6,766 bases of DNA from Candidatus Kapaibacterium sp. (GCA_030830285.1 JAURNF010000237.1:1-6766); one strand, 5' to 3'. Positions 1-5,949 are shown, counted from the first letter of the stretch. Program-made: numbers and translations. Notes: generated by a model from the letters alone, not told the origin.

Positions 1-792
1 CTGGAAGCGCGCCATGAATGAGCGCACCTTCAGCGATGCAGGGAAGCGGTTTGTTCCCTGGCTCAATGTCGTGTCGTGATCATACTCAAACTGCACCTTA
101 CCCTCGAGTCCACCCCAGAAGGCACGGTAGTCGCCGCGAGGTTCTTCGAAGTTGTAGACAGGTGTCGTTGTCTTGAACCAATTCTGTGCATCTGCAAGTC
201 CAAGCGGGATGTTCTGCTTATCGAGCCACGATTGATCGAACGTAGCGCGCTGATAGCCGAGAAGCGTCCAGCCGTGCGATACTTGGTTCAGACCGCCGTT
301 ATTCGAGAGCACTTCGGCGATTTCACCATCGTTCGGAAAGTCAGAGATGTCCTTGCTTGCATCTGAGCTGTGCCAAATCTGGTAATAGATTTCACGCACA
401 TTTGATGCAAGAACGAAGTCTTTGATACGAGAGGCTTTGATTTTCTCATCGAGGCGCTCGTCCTTAAGAACCTTCGGGAGGTCGCCCATCACGTCCGTAA
501 CGCCCACCTCAACGAGGTATTCGCGCTCTTCCTTGATGAGATCCATGCCAGGCATGTTGGCCCATTCTGGGCTCTTCAACACGATCTGGTCCTGTGGTCG
601 CGTACTCAGTCCTTCTACGCCAGTACCGGTCTGGAGCTGCGACAAGATCGATTGTACGATCTTCATCGACTCCTTCTGCTTGGCCATGAGATGCTCTTCG
701 GCCTCGTCGCGCTCCACGATGATGATCAGGAGCTCGAGAATCACAGCCAAATACAATACGAAATAGACTTTTCCTGCTCCGCCCTTTGACAT
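1..792 (-). CDS. Single-pass membrane protein with large extracytoplasmic domain, C-terminus beyond window (GldM-like topology, unknown function)
   Basis: An open frame runs from an ATG at 792-790 to the window edge with no stop, giving 264 residues of an incomplete protein. The start is supported by an AGGGAG Shine-Dalgarno (800-805) seven bases before the ATG. Residues 1-8 are short and basic (MSKGGAGK). Residues 10-26 form one transmembrane helix (YFVLYLAVILELLIIIV) with a glutamate, E20, inside it. Residues 27-54 are charged and look like a short coiled coil. The rest is hydrophilic, without further membrane spans, and probably lies in the periplasm. A TM anchor plus coiled coil plus long periplasmic part recalls GldM/PorM of the type IX secretion/gliding motor, but no GldM motif could be confirmed and GldL is not adjacent. 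An unrelated membrane-anchored protein fits equally well. It lies 89 bases downstream of the cysteine-rich gene in the same direction with no intrinsic terminator between, so co-transcription is possible. The reading frame is well supported; the function is not. Confidence 0.8.
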   Translation of the reverse strand, partial: MSKGGAGKVYFVLYLAVILELLIIIVERDEAEEHLMAKQKESMKIVQSILSQLQTGTGVEGLSTRPQDQIVLKSPEWANMPGMDLIKEEREYLVEVGVTDVMGDLPKVLKDERLDEKIKASRIKDFVLASNVREIYYQIWHSSDASKDISDFPNDGEIAEVLSNNGGLNQVSHGWTLLGYQRATFDQSWLDKQNIPLGLADAQNWFKTTTPVYNFEEPRGDYRAFWGGLEGKVQFEYDHDTTLSQGTNRFPASLKVRSFMARFQ

Positions 793-813
793 GGCGTTTC
801 TCCCTGTTATGCA

Positions 814-875
814 CTACTGGTGTTGGGCATGGTTGTAATAACCACGCAGACGTCGACCCGTTTCCGGGCCAGTAG
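814..875 (-). promoter_or_regulatory. Possible folded RNA element in the leader of the membrane-protein gene
   Basis: The gap between the two minus-strand genes contains nested inverted repeats. Outer arms CTACTGG (814-820) and CCAGTAG (869-875) pair over seven bases. Inside lie two hairpins. One is at 857-868, reading CCCG-GAAA-CGGG on the minus strand, a GNRA-capped stem immediately abutting the outer stem. The other is TGGTT/AACCA at 830-844 with a five-base loop. Together they would form a three-way junction about 62 nt long, 21 bases before the downstream start codon. No T-run follows any stem, so this is not an intrinsic terminator. I do not recognise a known riboswitch. Such short stems can arise by chance, so this is a candidate only. 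Confidence 0.3.
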
Positions 876-881
876 AAATCC

Positions 882-1262
882 TTACTTCTGCGGTGCTGCA
901 GGAGTTGCGGATGCTGCTTTCGTTGCCGGAACGACCGACGTAGACTTTACGTCCTTCGCCTTCATGGAGCAGCAAGAACCAGCCGACGTCATGCTAGCCT
1001 TCTTTGCCTTTGCTGCCTTTGATGTTGAACACGAAGCGCCTTCTTCTTCCGTGCACTCCTTCGCGTCCTTCTTTGCAGTAGTCGAGCAGGATGCACCCTC
1101 GTCTGATGCCTTCTTGGCTGTCGACTTCGATGTTGTTGAACAGCATGAACCCGATGTCGACTTCTTTGCTGTGGAGCCTGTTCCACAGTTTCCACCAGCC
1201 GTTGCAACGGACAATGACACGATCGAGGCGAATGCCAGCGTGGCAAGAATGCGAGCGTTCAT
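882..1262 (-). CDS. Small secreted cysteine-rich repeat protein, unknown function
   Basis: The 126-residue protein starts at an ATG with a near-perfect AAGGAG Shine-Dalgarno (1269-1274) six bases upstream. Residues 1-22 look like a Sec signal peptide: a short basic start, a hydrophobic stretch 5-20, and an Ala-x-Ala cleavage site at 20-22. The mature part is low in complexity, built almost entirely of Ser, Thr, Ala, Lys, Gly and Cys. Eight cysteines lie at 26, 40, 41, 59, 70, 78, 97 and 98. They occur in recurring units: GSCCS (38-42), GASCS (56-60), GASCS (75-79), GSCCS (95-99), most followed by a Thr/Ala-Lys-Lys stretch. The spacing is 18-20 residues. The last 20 residues are Ala/Pro/Thr-rich. 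I do not recognise the family. Secreted clustered cysteines could bind metal or form disulphides, but that is inference. It has its own promoter upstream and a following membrane-protein gene in the same direction. Confidence 0.78.
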   Translation of the reverse strand: MNARILATLAFASIVSLSVATAGGNCGTGSTAKKSTSGSCCSTTSKSTAKKASDEGASCSTTAKKDAKECTEEEGASCSTSKAAKAKKASMTSAGSCCSMKAKDVKSTSVVPATKAASATPAAPQK

Positions 1263-1303
1263 GTGTATCTCCTTGAAAGAATTGGTCTTATGTCAATGCT
1301 GAG

Positions 1304-1320
1304 CCGTGGACATACCACGG
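1304..1320 (-). repeat. Small inverted repeat in the 5' leader of the cysteine-rich gene
   Basis: CCGTGG (1304-1309) and CCACGG (1315-1320) form a perfect six-base stem with a five-base loop. It falls at the start of the transcript predicted from the promoter at 1329-1360, about 40 bases before the start codon. It could stabilise the 5' end of the mRNA or be an operator. No T-tract follows it on either strand, so it is not a terminator. Confidence 0.35.
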
Positions 1321-1328
1321 GACAACCG

Positions 1329-1360
1329 GAAAAATAGGCCGTAACTCCCTGTTCTCCAAA
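1329..1360 (-). promoter_or_regulatory. Bacteroidota-type promoter for the cysteine-rich gene
   Basis: On the minus strand TTTG (1357-1360) is followed, after a 20-base spacer, by TATTTTTC (1329-1336). This matches the Bacteroidota housekeeping promoter (-33 TTTG, -7 TAnnTTTG) in all but the last base. Transcription would start near 1322, giving a leader of about 60 bases with the hairpin at 1304-1320 at its front. Its position downstream of the nrdJ terminator makes the cysteine-rich gene a separate transcription unit. Confidence 0.5.
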
Positions 1361-1405
1361 GAATTTCCGTGCCAGATTCCATGTGTCGAGGTTCGGTGAT
1401 GCCCT

Positions 1406-1447
1406 AAAAGAGGCGATCCCACCTCGGCCAGCCGAGGTGGGATCGTC
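1406..1447 (-). terminator. Rho-independent terminator of nrdJ
   Basis: A near-perfect GC-rich hairpin has arms CGATCCCACCTCGGC (1414-1428) and its exact complement (1431-1445), separated by only two bases. The outer bases 1412-1413 and 1446-1447 add a GC and a GU pair. On the minus strand it is followed by CTCTTTTA (1404-1411), a short U-tract. It lies about 22 bases after the nrdJ stop codon. On the plus strand the tail is poor in T, so it acts mainly on the nrdJ transcript. Confidence 0.88.
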
Positions 1448-1469
1448 GATTGTTCATCGGTGTCGCGTG

Positions 1470-4400
1470 TTAGCTACAGCCTGTTGTAGTGCCGCAGTTC
1501 AGACACATGGTGCAAGCTCCGTTCCTAACTACCTGTGTCGATTGACACTTAGAGCAGGATTCGCCTGTGTATCCAAGCTTTCGTGGGTCGAGCTTCTTGA
1601 GCGTTTCTGCGTCGGATGCGCCCCCTGACTCCGTTGAGCTGGCAAATACTTCCATGACGTCATCAAATGTTGCCGGAGCGGCAACATCCTGATCTGCCTG
1701 TGCCGTTGGAGCCGATGGTGCTGCATCCAGGGCTGGAGCCGGAGCAGATGCATCTACCGAGTTGACATGGACGAAGTCGGTGCGCTTGAGGTAGTCGTAC
1801 CCGAGCGTGCGGAAAATGTAGTCCAGAATCGACGTGGCGTTCTTGATGGCCTCGTGACCTTCCACAAATCCTGCTGGCTCGAAGCGTGTGAACGTAAAGG
1901 TGTCGACGAGCTCATCAAGCGGCACACCATACTGGAGGGCCTTCGAGGTAAGCACTGCAAAGCAGTTAAGCAGACCCTTGAACGAGGCACCTTCCTTGTA
2001 CATGTCAATGAAGATTTCGCCCAACGAACCGTCGTCGAACTCTCCTGTTCGGATATACACCTTATGTCCACCGACCGATGCCTCACGGACGTATCCGTGG
2101 CGGCGCTTTGGAAGACGACGGCGCTCGGCGCGCTGATAGACGCGTTCTACGATGACCTTTTGAAGCGCCTTGTTGTCGACTGTTTCGTCCCAATCATCTG
2201 CGTCACCCAAAAGCACGAGCTCATCAAAGTCGTCGTTGCTTGCATTGAGCGGCTGCGACAGCTTCGAACCATCGCGGTAGAGTGCGATTGCCTTGAGCAT
2301 CAAACGCCATGACGCTGTGTGCACATCACCGACGTTGTCGATGGTTGCCTCAGCTGGCATGTTGATGGTCTTTGAAATTGCACCGCTGATGAACGGCTGT
2401 GCTGCAGCCATCATGCGAACGTGTGCCATGTAGTCGATGTAGCGCTCGCCACGCTTGCCACACTTGTTCGCGCAATCGAAGATTGAAAGGTGCTCATCCT
2501 TGATGTGCGGTGCACCTTCGATCATCATTGTTCCACAGATGTGGTCGTTGGCTTCTTCAATCTGCTTCGCTGTAAAGCCAAGCGCTGTAAGAATGTCAAA
2601 GCCTTGATCGTCGAGTTGAGCATCTGTGAAGCCAAGAGCCTTGCACAGGTCTTCGCCGAGTGTGTAGCGGTTGACGTTGAAGCGAATGTCGAATGTGCTC
2701 TCGAGTTGTGCTTCGATTGCGTCGATCGCTTCGTTCGTGAGATTCAACGCCTTGAGCGATGCTCGGTTGATGTGCGGACATCCAACGAGGGAGCCGTGAC
2801 CCTTGCAGTACTTCTCAATGTCGTCGATCTGCTCGGCTGTGTAACCAAGCTTTGTCAGCGCCTTGTGTACCGACTGGTTAACGATCTTGAAGTAGCCACC
2901 ACCAGCGAGCTTCTTGTACTTCACGATTGCGAAGTCAGGCTCGATACCAGTTGTGTCGCAATCCATCACGAGTCCGATCGTACCTGTCGGTGCAATCACT
3001 GTTGACTGCGCGTTGCGATATCCGTACTTCTCACCAAGCTCGATGGCCTTGTCCCACGCGTTGCGCGCTGCTGCGAGCAACTCGTCTGGACAGTACGCTG
3101 AATCAATGCCTTGCGGCTTGATCGTGAGCGCTTCGTATTCGCCTTCCCCTGCGTTGTATGCTGCACGCCTGTGGTTGCGCATGACGCGAAGCATCGCGTC
3201 GCGGTTGTTCTTGTACTTCGGGAACGGCTTGACGTCACGCGCCATCTCCGCACTCGTTGCGTACGATTCCCCCGTCATGATCGATGACAGCGATCCACAG
3301 ATAGCCAATGCCTTTGGCGAATCGTATGGAATACCCATCATCATCAACACTGTTCCAAGGTTCGCATAGCCGAGGCCGAGCGTACGGAAGTCGTAGCTCT
3401 TCTGCGCTACGTCTTGCGATGGGAACTGTGCCATCAACACAGATACTTCAAGGACCATTGTCCACAGACGTACGGCATGACGGTAGTCGTCAATCTTCAT
3501 CGTCTGCGTTTCTTCGTCGTAGAAGTGCGCAAGGTTGAGCGATGCAAGATTACATGCAGTATCGTCGAGGAACATGTATTCTGAACATGGGTTCGAACCG
3601 TTGATACGACCATCGTTCGGACATGTATGCCATTCGTTGATCGTCGTGTCGAACTGCAGACCTGGGTCTGCACTCTTCCATGAGCTCATGTTGATCTTGT
3701 CCCACAAATCACGTGCACGCACTGTTGTACGCTTCGTGTTGTTTGTGCGCCACACAAGATCCCACGTTCCATCGGTCATCACTGCTTCCATGAACTCGTT
3801 CGTTACACGAACAGAGTTGTTGGAGTTCTGACCTGACACGGTGTTGTATGCTTCGCCTTCGTAGTGCGTGTCAAACTGTGAGAAGTCGAGTGTTGTTACA
3901 CCCTGCTTCACCAGCGACAATGAGCGCTTGATGATGTTGTACGGAACGCCGCGGTTGAGTGCACGCTGAATGAGCACGCGAAGTCGCTCGTTCGTTGCTT
4001 CGTCCGCACCACCAGTAACAGCTGCATCGACAATCGCTTCAAGGAATGTTGCTGCAACCTTCGATCCTGCGACCAGCGCTGCAACCTTTTCTTCTTCCTT
4101 GGCCTTCCACTCAATGAACTTCTCAATATCTGGGTGATCAACATTGACGATCACCATTTTCGCTGCGCGACGTGTTGTTCCACCACTCTTGATGGCGCCC
4201 GCTGCACGGTCGAAGATTTTGAGGAAGGACATCAAGCCCGACGATACACCACCGCCTGAGAGACGCTCGCTCTCACCACGGAGATTCGAGAAGTTCGATC
4301 CAGTTCCTGAACCGTACTTAAAGATGCGTGCTTCGCGCGTAGCGAGATCGAAGATGCCGCCTTCGTTTACGAGATCATCGTTGACCGACTGAATGAAGCA

Positions 4401-4946
4401 AGCGTGCGGTTGTGGGTGCGTGTATGCATCGCTCGACCGTGTGAGCTTCTTCGTGTCTGGGTCTACGTAGTAGTGACCTTGCGCCGAACCTGTGATGCCG
4501 TACGCAAAGTTGAGTCCAGTGTTAAACCACTGTGGTGAGTTCGGTGCTGCCATCTGCTTTAGCAGCATGTACGAAACTTCGTCGTAGAACGCAGCTGCAT
4601 CTTCTGCAGTGTCGAAGTATCCATACTTCTCACCCCAAAAGCGCCAGCATCCTGCAAGACGATGTACGACTTGGCGAACCGATGTTTCGGCTCCAAGCTT
4701 CGGTGTGCCATCCTCATTGAGGATCGGTGTACCCGATGCATCCACTTGTGGCACGCCCGCCTTGCGGAAATACTTCTGCGCGAGAATATCAGTTGCTACC
4801 TGCGACCATGCCTCAGGTACTTCGATGTTCTGCATGCGGAAGATTTCCATGCCGCTTTGATTACGCAGCACGGAGTCGCGCTCCTTGTACCGAAACATTT
4901 CATACGAGCTTGTGCCCGCAGTGGTAAACCGGCGCTCAATTTTCAT
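1470..4946 (-). CDS. nrdJ: Adenosylcobalamin-dependent (class II) ribonucleoside-diphosphate reductase NrdJ
   Basis: This 1158-residue enzyme reduces ribonucleotides to deoxyribonucleotides in the cytosol, using a thiyl radical generated from adenosylcobalamin, so it needs neither oxygen nor a second radical subunit. The N-terminal class II domain (about 1-150) leads into the ten-stranded barrel. C183 (in HACFIQ) and C465 (in ACNLASLNL) form the expected redox pair. N452-P-C454-S-E456 carries the thiyl-radical cysteine with its Asn and Glu partners. APTGTIG (652-658) and AAAQPFISGAISKTINMP (847-864) are conserved barrel segments. An insert at about 690-830 carries repeated LGxTxxQI motifs. 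A TSCPD-like domain spans about 940-1055, followed by an Ala/Pro-rich linker (1064-1092). The tail has cysteines at 1131, 1134, 1145, 1148, 1151 and 1157, probably a zinc ribbon plus the swinging redox pair that re-reduces the active site. The length matches the long NrdJ subfamily. The start is set by GGAGGG (4952-4957), five bases before the ATG. The gene is single, with no nrdA/nrdB nearby; it has its own terminator and a long, probably regulated leader. Confidence 0.97.
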   Translation of the reverse strand: MKIERRFTTAGTSSYEMFRYKERDSVLRNQSGMEIFRMQNIEVPEAWSQVATDILAQKYFRKAGVPQVDASGTPILNEDGTPKLGAETSVRQVVHRLAGCWRFWGEKYGYFDTAEDAAAFYDEVSYMLLKQMAAPNSPQWFNTGLNFAYGITGSAQGHYYVDPDTKKLTRSSDAYTHPQPHACFIQSVNDDLVNEGGIFDLATREARIFKYGSGTGSNFSNLRGESERLSGGGVSSGLMSFLKIFDRAAGAIKSGGTTRRAAKMVIVNVDHPDIEKFIEWKAKEEEKVAALVAGSKVAATFLEAIVDAAVTGGADEATNERLRVLIQRALNRGVPYNIIKRSLSLVKQGVTTLDFSQFDTHYEGEAYNTVSGQNSNNSVRVTNEFMEAVMTDGTWDLVWRTNNTKRTTVRARDLWDKINMSSWKSADPGLQFDTTINEWHTCPNDGRINGSNPCSEYMFLDDTACNLASLNLAHFYDEETQTMKIDDYRHAVRLWTMVLEVSVLMAQFPSQDVAQKSYDFRTLGLGYANLGTVLMMMGIPYDSPKALAICGSLSSIMTGESYATSAEMARDVKPFPKYKNNRDAMLRVMRNHRRAAYNAGEGEYEALTIKPQGIDSAYCPDELLAAARNAWDKAIELGEKYGYRNAQSTVIAPTGTIGLVMDCDTTGIEPDFAIVKYKKLAGGGYFKIVNQSVHKALTKLGYTAEQIDDIEKYCKGHGSLVGCPHINRASLKALNLTNEAIDAIEAQLESTFDIRFNVNRYTLGEDLCKALGFTDAQLDDQGFDILTALGFTAKQIEEANDHICGTMMIEGAPHIKDEHLSIFDCANKCGKRGERYIDYMAHVRMMAAAQPFISGAISKTINMPAEATIDNVGDVHTASWRLMLKAIALYRDGSKLSQPLNASNDDFDELVLLGDADDWDETVDNKALQKVIVERVYQRAERRRLPKRRHGYVREASVGGHKVYIRTGEFDDGSLGEIFIDMYKEGASFKGLLNCFAVLTSKALQYGVPLDELVDTFTFTRFEPAGFVEGHEAIKNATSILDYIFRTLGYDYLKRTDFVHVNSVDASAPAPALDAAPSAPTAQADQDVAAPATFDDVMEVFASSTESGGASDAETLKKLDPRKLGYTGESCSKCQSTQVVRNGACTMCLNCGTTTGCS

Positions 4947-5250
4947 GTGGTCCCTCCAACAGGATCAATATGGTTTCTGCCCCCCGATGGGCTATTACCA
5001 TTGCGATCACTCAGCCTGGCACCTCGTGGCGGAGACACGTACGTCACGCACATCGTACGATGTACGCGTCTTTGTCGTGGAGATGTCGGGTTGTGGGATC
5101 GTAGGCGGGATGTTGTCTCATCGACGCGAGTCGTACAGCGTACGAACAGGACCTGTTGGAAAGCGAATATTTCCCTACGAGATCATCTGTGCCGTCGCCG
5201 TTGTTCTTCCTCTTCGTGCTGCTGCGTAGTGGAGACAACGGGGGCAAATT
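4947..5250 (-). promoter_or_regulatory. Long nrdJ 5' leader with internal inverted repeats and possible SD-sequestering pairing
   Basis: No credible gene lies between nrdJ and the PAP2 gene. The nrdJ-proximal 300 bases contain several inverted repeats: ACATCGT/ACGATGT (5050-5063, perfect palindrome, flanked by ACGC/GCGT), TCGTAC/GTACGA (5131-5145, three-base loop), AACAGG/CCTGTT (5145-5157), GGAAA/TTTCC (5158-5174), TCGTAGG/CCTACGA (5099-5105 with 5174-5180) and CCGTTGT/ACAACGG (5198-5204 with 5235-5241). TCCAACAGG at 4955-4963, whose complement includes the start of the Shine-Dalgarno, is exactly complementary to 5152-5160. I looked for the cobalamin-riboswitch B12 box on both strands and did not find it. 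Stems of seven bases are expected by chance in a region this long; the palindrome and the SD pairing are less so. If transcription starts near 5240 or 5286 the leader is about 290-340 nt. Confidence 0.35.
4952..4963 (-). promoter_or_regulatory. nrdJ ribosome binding site overlapped by long-range complementarity
   Basis: On the minus strand the Shine-Dalgarno GGAGGG (4952-4957) sits five bases before the ATG at 4946. The nine bases CCTGTTGGA (4955-4963) that run into it can pair with TCCAACAGG about 190 bases upstream in the leader (5152-5160). Pairing would cover the first three SD bases and could reduce translation. The RBS itself is clear; the regulatory role is inferred. Confidence 0.6.
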
Positions 5251-5254
5251 AGTG

Positions 5255-5291
5255 TCACAAGGTTGTGTCTTCCATGCACAAAAGTTTGTGT
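5255..5291 (-). promoter_or_regulatory. Two NrdR-box-like operator sites upstream of nrdJ
   Basis: GCACAAAAGTTTGTGT (5276-5291) is an almost perfect palindrome (CACAAA-AG-TTTGTG). It agrees with the NrdR box (acaCwAtATaTwGtgt) at 12 of 16 positions, including the conserved outer half-sites. A second, weaker palindrome CACAA-GG-TTGTG lies at 5256-5267, within 5255-5270. The palindrome centres are 22 bases apart, close to two helical turns, as expected for a cooperative regulator binding one face of DNA. NrdR is the standard dNTP/ATP-sensing repressor of ribonucleotide reductase genes. Possible -7 elements on the minus strand are TAGTTTTC (5293-5300) and TAATTTG (about 5244-5250); neither has a good -33 partner, so the exact start is uncertain. 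The sites also lie about 90 bases before the PAP2 start, but nrdJ is the natural target. Confidence 0.5.
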
Positions 5292-5382
5292 GGAAAACTA
5301 TTAGGGTTGCACATGTTCAGAACGCGCGAAACACGCAGGTAATACAGCGATTCGATGAGCACGAAATTGTCTAGTTTGGCAG

Positions 5383-5949
5383 ATGCTTGAATCGCTCGAA
5401 TCCCTTGATATCAGCCTCTTCCGGGCGATCAACGATGGTTTGTCACATCCGTGGTTAGACACGTTCTTCGTTGCCATCAGTACCACGAAGCTCGCACTGC
5501 CGTTCTACGTCGCGGGACTTCTCGTGATGATCATTGTTGGTGTGCGGAATCGGACGTCGACACGTGGCGCGAAACTACTCTGGTGCGCAGGCCTTTTGGT
5601 GGCGACGATCACGCTGATCGACAAGGCGAGCCACTACTTCCTTAAAGAGGTCATCCAACGTCCACGCCCATACCTCACCCTCGATGGTGTCCACCAATTG
5701 GTGGGGTCAGGCGGAGGGTCGTTCCCGAGTAACCATGCGATGAATACAGCCGCTATGGCGGTCATCCTGGGCTGGTGCATGCCACGTCTTCGCCCCTATG
5801 CATGGCTGTATGCTGTGTTGGCTGCTGTGTCACGCGTGTACTGCGGGGTGCACTACCCAAGCGATGTCCTCGGTGGTATGGCTATTGGGGCACTGGCCGG
5901 CTGGGGCGCTACGCTGATAGCAGATCGCTGGCTGCAAGCACGCCACTAA
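5383..5949 (+). CDS. PAP2-family membrane lipid phosphatase
   Basis: The 188-residue integral membrane protein carries the complete acid-phosphatase signature of the PAP2 superfamily. K88 plus six residues to R95-P96 is motif one. P115-S-N-H118 is motif two, with H118 the proton donor and Asn in place of the commoner Gly. S150-R151-x5-H157-x3-D161 is motif three, with H157 the nucleophile. Hydrophobic spans lie near 26-53, 66-85, 118-133, 139-153 and 162-180, placing the active site at the outer membrane face. Likely substrates are lipid phosphates such as undecaprenyl diphosphate (BcrC/PgpB-like recycling of the cell-wall carrier), phosphatidylglycerophosphate or another prenyl diphosphate; the sequence does not decide. 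This ATG is the first in frame after a stop at 5356-5358 and lacks a clear Shine-Dalgarno, unlike the other genes here. It is divergent from nrdJ and its last 41 bases overlap the oppositely directed desaturase gene. Confidence 0.9.
   Translation: MLESLESLDISLFRAINDGLSHPWLDTFFVAISTTKLALPFYVAGLLVMIIVGVRNRTSTRGAKLLWCAGLLVATITLIDKASHYFLKEVIQRPRPYLTLDGVHQLVGSGGGSFPSNHAMNTAAMAVILGWCMPRLRPYAWLYAVLAAVSRVYCGVHYPSDVLGGMAIGALAGWGATLIADRWLQARH

Noticed and set aside
76..366. Plus-strand open frame of 96 codons near the left edge
   Set aside because: Lies opposite the uninterrupted minus-strand membrane-protein frame, which has an RBS and a clear transmembrane helix.
820..1302. Plus-strand open frame of 160 codons opposite the cysteine-rich gene
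   Set aside because: It is the antisense shadow of the repeat-coding sequence. The minus frame has a signal peptide and a perfect Shine-Dalgarno; this one has neither.
1767..2312. Plus-strand open frame of 181 codons inside nrdJ
   Set aside because: Antisense shadow of a strongly conserved reductase domain, without RBS or recognisable protein features.
5044..5247. Possible 67-residue leader peptide upstream of nrdJ on the minus strand
   Set aside because: It would begin with TTG, has no convincing Shine-Dalgarno, and the sequence looks random.
4662..5252. Plus-strand open frame of 196 codons crossing the nrdJ start and leader
   Set aside because: Composition is arginine/cysteine-rich and non-protein-like, it runs over the nrdJ N-terminus, and no family is recognisable.
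4947..5382. Cobalamin riboswitch upstream of the B12-dependent reductase
   Set aside because: Searched for on both strands because it would fit the biology. GGAGAC-like bits occur only on the plus strand and the flanking B12-box bases are missing.
5691..5704. Perfect 14-base palindrome CCACCAATTGGTGG inside the PAP2 gene
   Set aside because: Lies mid-gene in codons for an ordinary stretch before the PSNH motif; no sign of a regulatory role, probably chance.
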